A stretch of 64,000 nt of DNA, taken from the NCBI RefSeq assembly GCF_022627575.1, contig NZ_JADEYQ010000002.1, positions 186,001 through 250,000 of the forward strand. The letters run 5' to 3'. Source of the stretch: Sphingobacterium rhinopitheci. Its GTDB lineage: Bacteria; Bacteroidota; Bacteroidia; Sphingobacteriales; Sphingobacteriaceae. The notes beneath the pieces are model-generated. The model was not told the origin of the DNA. It did not search any database and saw only the letters and a program-made list of their open reading frames with translations. Of the stretch, positions 39,323 to 47,874 are shown one piece after another. How positions within the stretch are numbered: position 1 is the first letter of the stretch; each line of letters opens with the position of its first letter. The translations under genes were made by a program, and so were the position numbers.

Positions 39323-42300
39323 TTAAAAACCTAACTTAACAGACAAAGTATACATCCTATTTACAGGTAAAGCGACGCCTCCAGTATTAAAGAATTCAGG
39401 ATCTTGACCATTCAACTTCTTATCTGCATATATTAACCAAAAATTATTAGCCACTAGACTCAAAGAGGAGCTCCTGATTTTATATTTACTCAACCAATTT
39501 GCTGGCAAGGCATATGAAACTCGAAGTGATTTTAACTTCAAAAAATCACCTTTTGCCACACGCTCTGTTGAATAATTATATGAACTATATGGAAATTCTC
39601 CTTGTAACAGCAAATTAGTACTCCTGTCGATAATAGCAGGAATCTCACTATCACCATCTAATACCCATCGTAACTTATACTCATTTGGCAAAGCGTCCGT
39701 GTCCGAATAAGATGAATCAAAATATGGATTCAATCTAATTACATTACCTGTGGCAAAAGTAAACAATGAAAAGAACGAGAAATTCTTATATGTAAACGTA
39801 TTAGAGAATCCACCGGCAAACTTTGGTTCTGTAGGACCTTCGTATTTCAAAATAGAAGTATTAAAACTTTGGGGGTCAACAAAATTTGTAGGACCGTCTT
39901 CACCTACAAATGTTGGAAAACCATAATAATCATCTAATTTCAAAAACTGAATAGAATATAACCCTCTATATGGATGATCTATAGTAGGACCACCATTTGT
40001 TCCTACCAATTCAAAAACATTAGGATTAGAATTCATTTTAGTAACCTTATTTACAGAATAACCAAAATTGAAATTACTATTCCACTTCACTGAACCAATA
40101 GGTCCATGATATGCCAAACTTAATTCTATCCCTTTGTTATTCATGTCAGCATAATTGACAAACCTCCTGTACTCACCACCAATCGCAGGGGTGCGCATTT
40201 CATAAATCAAATCAAAACTATTACGATTATAAATATCAAAAGCAACTGCTAATCGATCTTTAAAAAACCCTAAATCTAACCCCAAATTAGTCTCATATGA
40301 CTTCTCCCACGTTAAATCATCATTTGCTAAATTTCGAATGCGCATTATCGTTTCATTTTCGAATTTATAAGGACGTAGAGAAGACCCACTCCTTAGCACA
40401 AGGGCTGCATTAGTCGCTGCATTTATGTTGGCCACAAGACCATATGTCGCTCTCACAGAAACACGATTCATAATTTCAGATAAACTAGAATTTTGGTAAA
40501 AATTCTCATTACTCATCCGCCATGCACCAGAAATATTCCAAGTAGGCAACCATCGCGCAGTAGCTGTAGTACCCATTTGGTTTGACCCATCATAACGAAC
40601 AGTACCATTAATTGAGTAGCGATCCGTATACGCATATGCAACACGTGCTAAAAAATTTGAAGCGCGATCATGCAAATTCCGCATAGAATAGTATGGGATA
40701 TTATTTGCCACACTTTGCTCAATTGCTAAGGGATCAATAAAAGGCACTCCTCCTTTATCATATTGATAACCATATCCAATATTTGTTTTATTTTGTCTTT
40801 TAATTACACGAATCTCCTGTGCCAAGAATGCATTAAACTCATGATCTTCAGAGGCCTTCATATTATAATCCAATGAAGTCCTAAACGTATATGACTTCAA
40901 CATATCGTCATTTGTATTATAAAACCCACCTACAGGCAATACAGTAACTGACTCTCCTGCAGGATTAGATGGATCTCTATACAGAAAACGGTTCCTAGAC
41001 CGGACATCTGAATCATCTAAGCCTGCTCTATATGCTTGCGCCATATTTGCATCACCAGTAACCATATGTTCTTGTCCTGTTTTTGCATAACGCATCGATC
41101 CTAATGTATTAAAATCTAAACCGGGTATAATTTTATACGTTAAACCACCTTGCAACTTCAAATCCAACATATTCAATCTCATCTTGTTATTCTCTAATTC
41201 ATGAAGTACATTAAATGGCGCGAAATTTCTAGTGAAAAACTCTAGGTTGCCCTCTTCGTCATAAGCAGTCATTGTCCTGCTTGTATTTAATGCATACGAG
41301 AATGGATTTATATCAAAATCACGAGAATACTTACCCTCAACGGGATTGCTTGTACGTGTTAATGTACCAGGTGCCAATTGATCTCTTATAGATCCCGTAG
41401 TAATAATATTTACAGAGAGCTTATCTGAAAGCTTAAATGTATTATTCAAATTCATAGTCCATCGCTCAACATTATTTCCTTTGGCCCAACCATTATCTTT
41501 CAAATAACTAGTAGAAACATATGTCTGTACAGTTTCGGAACCACCATTAAAATTTAAAGAATGTTCTTGTTGAAATGAATTATTAAACAACAAATCAAAC
41601 CAATCTGTATTTGCAAGCGCATATCTTTTCAAAAATGCCTCTCTAGCTTCAGGTGTATTTTCTAAACCAAATTGTCCTGTTATAGGATCATAATCATAAA
41701 TTAAATCATACATCTTACGAAAAACCCCTCCATTTTCTGACCTTGAACCAGAGGCATGATTAAACCAACCATAATTCATCAATTGTCCATTAACCGACAT
41801 CTGATCTACAGAATTCATTATATTATAATTCTTATAACTAGGCTTAGGATTTAAAGAAAAATTTCCTGTATAATTAACTTGGGTTGCACCAACTCTACCT
41901 TTTTTAGTACGAATAACAATTACTCCATTCATTGCTCGTGCGCCATATTGCGCTGTAGCAGCTGCATCTTTCAAGATGTTGATATCCTCAATATCATCCA
42001 TATTCAACCCTGCAACGGAAGAACCTATTAATGTAGATGCATCACCGGAAGTTAATTCATCATTAGACACATTCACGACATCCTCCAAAATTACACCATC
42101 AATAACCCACAAGGGTTTGTTGTCACCTGTAATAGAAGATGCACCACGAATTCGAACTTTAGGTGCGGCACCAAATGTACCAGATACATTTTGAATGGAA
42201 ACACCTGCCACCCTACCTTCTAACGCTCTACTCAAATCTGTAACACCTTCTTGAATTACATCGGATCCTTTTAACGATACGGCTGAGCCAGTAAACAACT

Positions 42301-42646
42301 TAGGATTAAGGTTCTGGTATCCAGTAGCCACAACAGTAACCGCCTCAATCTGCGTGTCATCTTTGTCTAGCATAACATTAATAATTGGTCTGGAATTAAC
42401 AGAAACTTCTTTAATCTGATACCCAAGAAAACTAAAAACCAGTACGCCCGTACTAGGTGCATTTATTACATAGTCTCCCTGTACATTTGATTGAGTCACT
42501 TGGGTGGTACCTTTAAGAGTAACGGTCACATTTCCCAAAGACCCTTCCTTCGAACTCACTCTACCTTTCACCTCTATAGACTGCGCTGAAATATCAATAC
42601 ACAAACTAAACATGAAAACAAAGGTTAAAAAAATTTTATTTAACAT
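39323..42646 (-). CDS. SusC/RagA-family TonB-dependent importer, cassette A (pair 5)
   Basis: 1107 residues. Signal peptide MLNKIFLTFVFMFSLCIDISAQ, then a CarboxypepD_reg-like domain of a different type from pairs 1-4 (VKGRVSSKEGSLGNVTVTLKG), TonB-box-like AVTVVATGYQN, plug with FGAAPKVRIRGASSITGDN and PLWVIDGVILEDV, and a barrel whose end reads LIYADKKLNGQDPEFFNTGG then a final LGF. PLWVIDGVI.EDV and the inserted segment with SGDASTLIGSSVAGLN are shared with the cassette-B SusC and set these two apart from the other SusC here. It is the first gene of SusC-SusD-zincin-DUF4302. Confidence 0.94.
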   Translation of the reverse strand: MLNKIFLTFVFMFSLCIDISAQSIEVKGRVSSKEGSLGNVTVTLKGTTQVTQSNVQGDYVINAPSTGVLVFSFLGYQIKEVSVNSRPIINVMLDKDDTQIEAVTVVATGYQNLNPKLFTGSAVSLKGSDVIQEGVTDLSRALEGRVAGVSIQNVSGTFGAAPKVRIRGASSITGDNKPLWVIDGVILEDVVNVSNDELTSGDASTLIGSSVAGLNMDDIEDINILKDAAATAQYGARAMNGVIVIRTKKGRVGATQVNYTGNFSLNPKPSYKNYNIMNSVDQMSVNGQLMNYGWFNHASGSRSENGGVFRKMYDLIYDYDPITGQFGLENTPEAREAFLKRYALANTDWFDLLFNNSFQQEHSLNFNGGSETVQTYVSTSYLKDNGWAKGNNVERWTMNLNNTFKLSDKLSVNIITTGSIRDQLAPGTLTRTSNPVEGKYSRDFDINPFSYALNTSRTMTAYDEEGNLEFFTRNFAPFNVLHELENNKMRLNMLDLKLQGGLTYKIIPGLDFNTLGSMRYAKTGQEHMVTGDANMAQAYRAGLDDSDVRSRNRFLYRDPSNPAGESVTVLPVGGFYNTNDDMLKSYTFRTSLDYNMKASEDHEFNAFLAQEIRVIKRQNKTNIGYGYQYDKGGVPFIDPLAIEQSVANNIPYYSMRNLHDRASNFLARVAYAYTDRYSINGTVRYDGSNQMGTTATARWLPTWNISGAWRMSNENFYQNSSLSEIMNRVSVRATYGLVANINAATNAALVLRSGSSLRPYKFENETIMRIRNLANDDLTWEKSYETNLGLDLGFFKDRLAVAFDIYNRNSFDLIYEMRTPAIGGEYRRFVNYADMNNKGIELSLAYHGPIGSVKWNSNFNFGYSVNKVTKMNSNPNVFELVGTNGGPTIDHPYRGLYSIQFLKLDDYYGFPTFVGEDGPTNFVDPQSFNTSILKYEGPTEPKFAGGFSNTFTYKNFSFFSLFTFATGNVIRLNPYFDSSYSDTDALPNEYKLRWVLDGDSEIPAIIDRSTNLLLQGEFPYSSYNYSTERVAKGDFLKLKSLRVSYALPANWLSKYKIRSSSLSLVANNFWLIYADKKLNGQDPEFFNTGGVALPVNRMYTLSVKLGF

Positions 42647-42860
42647 AAATTAATTGATTTAATTGTTTAGCGGATAATTCTAATTAGGGGTTAATAAAAC
42701 TATAAAGTAAACGTATGAATAAATCAACACATAGTTGTTTTAGTTAAATAAATTAACTAAAAAAGTAGAGACAATACTACAACAAAAGGAGAAAAAATAA
42801 GAGGACTGAAGCAGTTTCGATAAGAAAATCAAAAAAATATTAATAAATTTTCAATAATAC

Positions 42861-42890
42861 TTTGATTTTTTAAAATTAATTATAAATTTG
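42861..42890 (+). promoter_or_regulatory. Promoter of the trp leader/trpEGC unit
   Basis: TTTG (42861-42864) and TAAATTTG (42883-42890), separated by 18 bases, slightly short of the usual 19-21. The -7 box ends 7 bases before the leader-peptide ATG, which implies an almost leaderless message. Confidence 0.55.
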
Positions 42891-42897
42891 CAATATA

Positions 42898-42969
42898 ATG
42901 ATAACGAAATCTACATATCAATTATGGTGGTGGCCGGAAGCAAATAGCGTCGGGCAGCAATCGTATTGA
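42898..42969 (+). CDS. trpL: trp leader peptide (three tandem Trp codons)
   Basis: A 23-codon open frame, too short for most gene finders, translating to MITKSTYQLWWWPEANSVGQ followed by Q-S-Y and TGA. Codons 10-12 (42925-42933) are TGG TGG TGG. Three consecutive Trp codons directly upstream of trpE, together with a terminator hairpin in the gap and a leader segment complementary to its 5' arm, are what transcription attenuation requires. Low charged tRNA-Trp would stall the ribosome on these codons. No other in-frame start precedes the Trp codons. I identified it from sequence only; translation is not shown. Confidence 0.85.
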   Translation: MITKSTYQLWWWPEANSVGQQSY

Positions 42970-43041
42970 TATAAATAATAGATATTTAATAATCAACCTA
43001 AAACTGAAAACCATAGCCCGACTCTTACGTCGGGCTTTTTT
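42949..43041 (+). promoter_or_regulatory. trp attenuator: antiterminator segment and leader terminator
   Basis: Segment A (42949-42955, GTCGGGC) lies inside the leader ORF. Segment B (43015-43022, AGCCCGAC) and segment C (43029-43036, GTCGGGCT), followed by TTTTTT, form the terminator: 8 bp with a 6-base loop. A and C share the heptamer GTCGGGC, so A can pair with B (7 bp) and prevent the terminator. With the ribosome stalled at the Trp codons, A is just beyond the ribosome and free; at the stop codon A is covered and the terminator forms. This is a three-segment attenuator rather than the four-segment E. coli type. The structure is read by eye, not folded. Confidence 0.8.
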
Positions 43042-43070
43042 GTTATAATTGTAAACTATCTTATACGAAT

Positions 43071-44474
43071 ATGTTATATACATTCAATACGAACTATAAA
43101 AAAATCCTTGCTGATACAACGACACCAGTAAGTATTTACCTTAGAATAAGAGATATTTTCCCTAATAGTCTACTATTAGAAAGTTCAGAATATCATAGCA
43201 GAGACAATAACATCAGTTACATCTGTTGTCAACCGTTAGCTGGTATTACCTTGAATGATGATGTTCTAACAATTCAATACCCCAATACTGAAAAAATAAT
43301 AAAAAAAGCCTCCGAAATAAATTTAAAGGAAGAAGTAGCAAATTTTAGAGATTCTTTCCAAGATCAAAAGTTAGCCGATATTAATGTAATATCAAATGGC
43401 TTATTTGGTTACTTCACCTTCAATACGGTAGAGCATTTTGAGGATATCAAATTGACTGCATCAACAAATGAAGAGCGACAAATTCCACATATGCAATACC
43501 ATATATACAAATATGTTATTGCTATAGATCACTTCCGCAATCAACTATATTTATTTGAGAATTTAGTAGAAAATGAAAAGAGCGATATCGAAAGGCTCGC
43601 ATACATCATCAAGAACAAGAACTTCCCTGAATATTCTTTTCAACTAAACGGAGAAGAGTCCTCAAATATGACTAATGAGGACTTCAAAAGCCTGGTTGAA
43701 AAGATGAAAGTACATATTCGTAGAGGAGATGTATTCCAGATCGTCCCTTCACGCGGTTTTTCAACACCATTTTTAGGAGATGAATTCAACGTATACAGAG
43801 CGCTTCGTTCTATCAACCCTTCACCTTATTTATTCTACTTCGACTATGGTGATTTCAAACTATTTGGTTCATCACCAGAAGCACAATTGACGATTCAGAA
43901 AAATGAAGCTACGATATTTCCGATTGCAGGTACATTCAAACGCACAGGAGACATAGAGCAAGACAAAAAAATTGCCGAAGAATTAAAAAATGACCCTAAA
44001 GAATCAGCCGAGCATGTGATGTTAGTTGATTTGGCACGCAATGATTTAAGTAGACATTGTACCAATGTACAAGTAAAATCCTATAAGGAAGCACAGTATT
44101 ATTCGCATATCATACATCTTGTGTCCAAAGTTTCAGGACAGCTAAAAGACAATGTTAACCCTTTTGATGTTGTAGGAGACACCTATCCTGCAGGCACATT
44201 ATCTGGTGCACCAAAACATATGGCATTGACATTAATCGATAGATATGAAGGACTACAACGCTCATTCTATTCTGGAGCATTAGGTTACATGGGCTTCAAT
44301 GGGGATTTTAACCATGCCATCATGATACGTTCATTCCTAAGCAAGAAAAATATTTTACACTACCAAGCTGGCGCCGGTATTGTATTGGATTCAGACCCAG
44401 AAAAAGAATTACAAGAAGTAAATAACAAAATTGCAGCTTTACGCAAAGCTTTAGAATTAGCGCAAGAAATATGA
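43071..44474 (+). CDS. trpE: Anthranilate synthase component I
   Basis: 467 residues, typical for TrpE. It converts chorismate and ammonia (delivered by TrpG) to anthranilate, the first step of tryptophan synthesis. The C-terminal chorismate-binding domain shows KVHIRRGDVFQIVPSRGF, SPYLFYFDYGDFKLFGSSPE, FPIAGTFKRTGDIEQDKKIA, HVMLVDLARNDLSRHC, DTYPAGTLSGAPKHMAL and FNHAIMIRSF. The N-terminal region with LLESSEYHSRDNNISYICC carries the feedback Trp site seen in the family (L-x-E-S). It is controlled by the attenuator upstream and overlaps the next frame by ATGA. Confidence 0.97.
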   Translation: MLYTFNTNYKKILADTTTPVSIYLRIRDIFPNSLLLESSEYHSRDNNISYICCQPLAGITLNDDVLTIQYPNTEKIIKKASEINLKEEVANFRDSFQDQKLADINVISNGLFGYFTFNTVEHFEDIKLTASTNEERQIPHMQYHIYKYVIAIDHFRNQLYLFENLVENEKSDIERLAYIIKNKNFPEYSFQLNGEESSNMTNEDFKSLVEKMKVHIRRGDVFQIVPSRGFSTPFLGDEFNVYRALRSINPSPYLFYFDYGDFKLFGSSPEAQLTIQKNEATIFPIAGTFKRTGDIEQDKKIAEELKNDPKESAEHVMLVDLARNDLSRHCTNVQVKSYKEAQYYSHIIHLVSKVSGQLKDNVNPFDVVGDTYPAGTLSGAPKHMALTLIDRYEGLQRSFYSGALGYMGFNGDFNHAIMIRSFLSKKNILHYQAGAGIVLDSDPEKELQEVNNKIAALRKALELAQEI

Positions 44475-45214
44475 TCCGTCCTTTAGAATATTGTACCGAA
44501 AAACTACACTTCGATCAATCCCTTGATACTATGAATCAACGCATTGAAGAATTAAACAAATTAAAAGCGGAATACGAAAAAAGAAGCTTAACATTTGAAA
44601 AGATAGATACTATTATCAAAGACAGTGTATTAGACAAAAAAATGAATAACACAAAGATATTAGTGATTGACAACTACGATTCTTTCACCTACAATCTTGT
44701 ACATCTATTGCAAGAATTAGGACAAGACTATGAAGTAGTGCGCAATGATAAATTTGATATTGATTACGTCGACAAATTTGATAAAATCCTCCTATCACCA
44801 GGTCCAGGTATCCCTGAGGAAGCAGGCTTGTTGATGGATGTAATCCGTAGATATGCACCTACAAAAAGTATATTAGGTATCTGCCTAGGGCAACAAGCAA
44901 TAGCAGAGGTATTTGGCGGTAAATTATTTAACCTCCCAAAACCATTGCATGGCGTATCTTCGGGTATCATCGTAACAGACAAAAAAGAAAAATTGTTCCA
45001 AGAATTCCCTGCAGACTCCAAGATCGGAAGGTACCATTCGTGGGCCGTTGAAGCAGACAGCTTACCTACATGTATCAAAGTAACAGCCGTAGATGAGAAT
45101 GGAATAATAATGGCTATCGCACATACTGAATATGATGTTAGAGCGATGCAATTTCATCCGGAATCCGTGCTAACCGACAATGGTAAATTACTAATCGCCA
45201 ACTGGTTAAAATAA
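44471..45214 (+). CDS. trpG: Anthranilate synthase component II (glutamine amidotransferase), with N-terminal extension
   Basis: 247 residues from the ATG that overlaps the trpE stop as ATGA. The class I glutamine amidotransferase itself begins at the internal ATG 44642 (MNNTKILVIDNYDSFTYNLV) and has LLSPGPGIPEEAG, the nucleophile segment LGICLGQQAIAEVFGG, and the His/Glu pair in MQFHPESVLTDNG. It supplies ammonia to TrpE. The first 57 residues (MIRPLEYCTEKLHFDQSLDT then a charged helical stretch with EELNKLKAEYEKR) are not part of the usual TrpG; they could be a true extension, or translation may start at 44642. The stop-free run and the coupled overlap favour its being translated. Confidence 0.9.
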   Translation: MIRPLEYCTEKLHFDQSLDTMNQRIEELNKLKAEYEKRSLTFEKIDTIIKDSVLDKKMNNTKILVIDNYDSFTYNLVHLLQELGQDYEVVRNDKFDIDYVDKFDKILLSPGPGIPEEAGLLMDVIRRYAPTKSILGICLGQQAIAEVFGGKLFNLPKPLHGVSSGIIVTDKKEKLFQEFPADSKIGRYHSWAVEADSLPTCIKVTAVDENGIIMAIAHTEYDVRAMQFHPESVLTDNGKLLIANWLK

Positions 45215-45238
45215 AACCAGCTAAAAGAAAAATGTAAC

Positions 45239-46027
45239 ATGACGATCTTAGATAAAATAGTAGAAAAGAAAAAAATTGAGGTAGCAGAAGCTAAAACTAA
45301 AGTTTCACTTACGGAGTTGGAGCAATATCCTTTGTTTAACAGAACTTGTTATTCACTAAAAGATTCCATATTACATCCACAACGTACAGGTATCATAGCC
45401 GAATTTAAAAGAGCTTCACCCTCAAAAGGGTTGATAAACGGTACGTCTTCCGTCCAAGATGTTGTCAAAGGCTACCAAGATGCAGGTGCATCAGCAATAT
45501 CGGTATTGACAGATCCTGACTTTTTCCAAGGATCATTAGCGGATATTACAGCGGCACGTGAGGTATTAACAATACCTTTACTACGCAAAGAATTTATTGT
45601 CGACAGGTACCAAATTGCGGAAGCAAAAGCATATGGTGCAGATATCATCCTACTTATCGCAGCATGCCTTAGTCCAGAAGAAATAGAAGAATTTTCTTCC
45701 TATGCCAAATCTTTAGGGCTTAATGTACTCTTGGAGGTACATAACGAAGAAGAACTAGTAGCGAACATATTTGACACTATAGATGCCATAGGTGTAAACA
45801 ACCGAAATTTGAAAGATTTCACTGTTTCGCTAGATCATTCTTATGACCTCGTAAACAAAATCCCTAACAGCTATATCAAAGTGTCCGAAAGTGGTATTTC
45901 TGACCCACAAACAATAAAAGATTTAAAAAGCAAAGGCTTTGATAGTTTCTTAATCGGTGAAAACTTTATGAAAACAGCAGATCCTGCAACAGCAATTAAA
46001 GAATTTGTTGCCCTAATAAATGCTTAG
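45239..46027 (+). CDS. trpC: Indole-3-glycerol-phosphate synthase
   Basis: 262 residues, a single-domain TrpC. It decarboxylates and closes the ring of CdRP to give indole-3-glycerol phosphate. The TIM-barrel motifs are visible: MTILDKIVEKKKIEVAEAK at the start, GIIAEFKRASPSKGLING (catalytic Glu/Lys), ISVLTDPDFFQGSL, LLRKEFIVDRYQIAEAKAYGADIILLIA, GVNNRNLKDFTV and VSESGIS. It follows trpG by 24 bases. trpD, trpF, trpB and trpA are not adjacent; the transcript ends at the hairpin at 46057. Confidence 0.97.
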   Translation: MTILDKIVEKKKIEVAEAKTKVSLTELEQYPLFNRTCYSLKDSILHPQRTGIIAEFKRASPSKGLINGTSSVQDVVKGYQDAGASAISVLTDPDFFQGSLADITAAREVLTIPLLRKEFIVDRYQIAEAKAYGADIILLIAACLSPEEIEEFSSYAKSLGLNVLLEVHNEEELVANIFDTIDAIGVNNRNLKDFTVSLDHSYDLVNKIPNSYIKVSESGISDPQTIKDLKSKGFDSFLIGENFMKTADPATAIKEFVALINA

Positions 46028-46056
46028 CAAGAAGAAGTCACCTAAAAAATTTACAT

Positions 46057-46086
46057 AAGGGCTAACGTAATTAAATTAGCCCTTTT
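46057..46086. terminator. Hairpin terminator after trpC
   Basis: AAGGGCTAA pairs with TTAGCCCTT around CGTAATTAAA, followed by TT on the plus strand. It also faces the convergent cassette-B operon on the minus strand. Confidence 0.82.
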
Positions 46087-46103
46087 AACCTAACAAAAGA
46101 CGA

Positions 46104-46967
46104 CTAAGTCGTAGGTACTAATTTGAGCGTACCAGCATCATTCGTAAAATATCCTTTTGTATATGCACCCACAGGGTCTATATATTTCAACTCTTTGAAC
46201 TTAACTCCTTTTAAATCATACTCTTTATAAAAACTCAATCCTGCCGGCGTATAGCGGTAAGCATAAATATCATTGGCACCAGCAACTCTTAGCGCTCTTT
46301 TTGATAAAGAATTAATAAAAGATGCTTGAATAGTTTCTGTACCTACTTCAAAATTATATCCAGCAAAAGGATGAAACTTTGCGACAGCCTCCCTATAAGA
46401 TCCAACAATAGTCGCAGATTCACTAGATAGAATAGGAGTCATAACCAGATTATTATAGGACTTCCTACCATTTAAAATAATTGAATCAACGGATACTTTG
46501 GAAAGAAGGAAATCATATTCACCTTTCATTCCCTCATTAGTGGATCCGATGCCTACGCTAAAAAAATTAGGTAGTTGGTAGGAGGCATTTCTATTAAAAT
46601 AACCAGGTAAAGAAAAATAATGAAAAATAGAATTAAAAGTATCAAATGTTAATATCGGCCCTGCACCAGGAGACACTATATAGGTGCTTGTTTGCGCCTC
46701 TTTTGTTGTGAAGTCACCTTCGACAACAACCTCTACATTATTAATAAATCTCGCAAACATAGTATAACCTCCAAACTCTAAATCATTGCTCGGAAAATAC
46801 GCTATCATCCAGCCCGCTTGATTGCCCTGCAATATTTCATAAGAATTGTTCACGGACGAATTTAGACGTACTGTAGGACTATCGCTAAACACCTTATCTC
46901 TTTTTTTATCACAACTGATTAACATCGATAAAATAGATACTATTACAATAAAAAAATTCACTTTCAT
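46104..46967 (-). CDS. DUF4302-family lipoprotein, cassette B
   Basis: 287 residues, shorter than its cassette-A counterpart (421). Lipobox ILSMLISC followed by DKKRDKVFSD. The DUF4302 pattern is clearer here: SPTVRLNSSVNNSYEILQGN, AGWMIAYFPSNDLEFGGYTMF and ARFINNVEVVVEGDFTTK, a helix then Gly-Trp then paired strands, and later GPILTFDTFNSIFHYFSLPG. Function unknown. It follows the zincin gene by 6 bases and ends the operon, which repeats the order of cassette A. I infer a ligand-contacting or scaffold role on the cell surface. Confidence 0.75.
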   Translation of the reverse strand: MKVNFFIVIVSILSMLISCDKKRDKVFSDSPTVRLNSSVNNSYEILQGNQAGWMIAYFPSNDLEFGGYTMFARFINNVEVVVEGDFTTKEAQTSTYIVSPGAGPILTFDTFNSIFHYFSLPGYFNRNASYQLPNFFSVGIGSTNEGMKGEYDFLLSKVSVDSIILNGRKSYNNLVMTPILSSESATIVGSYREAVAKFHPFAGYNFEVGTETIQASFINSLSKRALRVAGANDIYAYRYTPAGLSFYKEYDLKGVKFKELKYIDPVGAYTKGYFTNDAGTLKLVPTT

Positions 46968-46973
46968 AATATG

Positions 46974-47873
46974 TTAATTTAATGTTGTTTGATCAAACAC
47001 CGCCAAAGTACTGTACTTCGCTAATATTGAAGTTCTTAACAAATCAATATCAACTCCCCATTCAGCGCTCATATACGACCTTATAACAGCAAGCTTTGAT
47101 AAAATAAGCGCTTTCCCAGAAGAATTCAGTCCATCTTGGTTAATCAGCCGTTCAAACTCCTCCGGAGTACTCGTTACATAAATAGAGTATACTTCAGCAA
47201 AATCCTCTTTATCAGATTTTGCTGAATAACTAGAAATGAAACCATCCACCACAGATTCACGGGAGCTTCGATATTTAGCACTCCACTCGTCTTCAACGTA
47301 ATTGGGTCCTGATATCGCTCTAAAACTATTAGGATAAGGTTTATTCTGATTTAATATATGTTGAAACTCATGGTGTATAGTTTTAAAAAAATATAAATTT
47401 AGAAATACGGGATCAGCACCATTTGTTTCATTCAATTCTAATAAATTATATAGATTCACCTTTGTCCCAGACTCTGCTGTACCTAAGACGATAGTACCAT
47501 TAGGCTGGACAGGTACCGACCCTATGTAAGCAATAATCTTTGGGAAATTATCTCGTAAAAACTGCTTACTCCCTGTAACTTCTGTATAAGGCTCCATTGC
47601 AGCGTACAACATAAGTTTTGTAAGCCTGACAGATGATTCATATGGAGCAGGTACTAGCCGATAGGCTAAGTTAGATTCCCTATCTACATATTTGTACAGC
47701 ACTTCTATATTATAGGGCTGTAGATAATTGTTTTCTAAATAAATATCTAAGGGATTCTTAGGAATAGTCGTATCTAAAAATACACTATTAGCTAGCTTTT
47801 CTTCTTTACTACAAGCAAGGAATAGTAGCCCTAAAAATACGAATAGCGTTACTGCTTTTATATACTTTTTCAT
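46974..47873 (-). CDS. Substrate import-associated zinc metallohydrolase lipoprotein, cassette B
   Basis: 299 residues. Lipobox FLGLLFLAC then SKEEKLAN. The metal site FFKTIHHEFQHILNQNKPYP contains HHEFQH (HExxH), as in cassette A, and the acidic stretch KEDFAEVYSIYV (about residue 225) matches DDFVEMIAIML there. Other shared segments are YNIEVLYKY/YNIEVKYKW, PNGTIVLGTAESG/SNGTIVLGQADGG and WGVDIDLL/WDIDMTAL near the C-terminus. It is the zincin of the second import operon, starting directly after the susD stop. The predicted activity (hydrolysis of a surface ligand) rests on the motif and location only. Confidence 0.83.
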   Translation of the reverse strand: MKKYIKAVTLFVFLGLLFLACSKEEKLANSVFLDTTIPKNPLDIYLENNYLQPYNIEVLYKYVDRESNLAYRLVPAPYESSVRLTKLMLYAAMEPYTEVTGSKQFLRDNFPKIIAYIGSVPVQPNGTIVLGTAESGTKVNLYNLLELNETNGADPVFLNLYFFKTIHHEFQHILNQNKPYPNSFRAISGPNYVEDEWSAKYRSSRESVVDGFISSYSAKSDKEDFAEVYSIYVTSTPEEFERLINQDGLNSSGKALILSKLAVIRSYMSAEWGVDIDLLRTSILAKYSTLAVFDQTTLN

Positions 47874-47874
47874 G

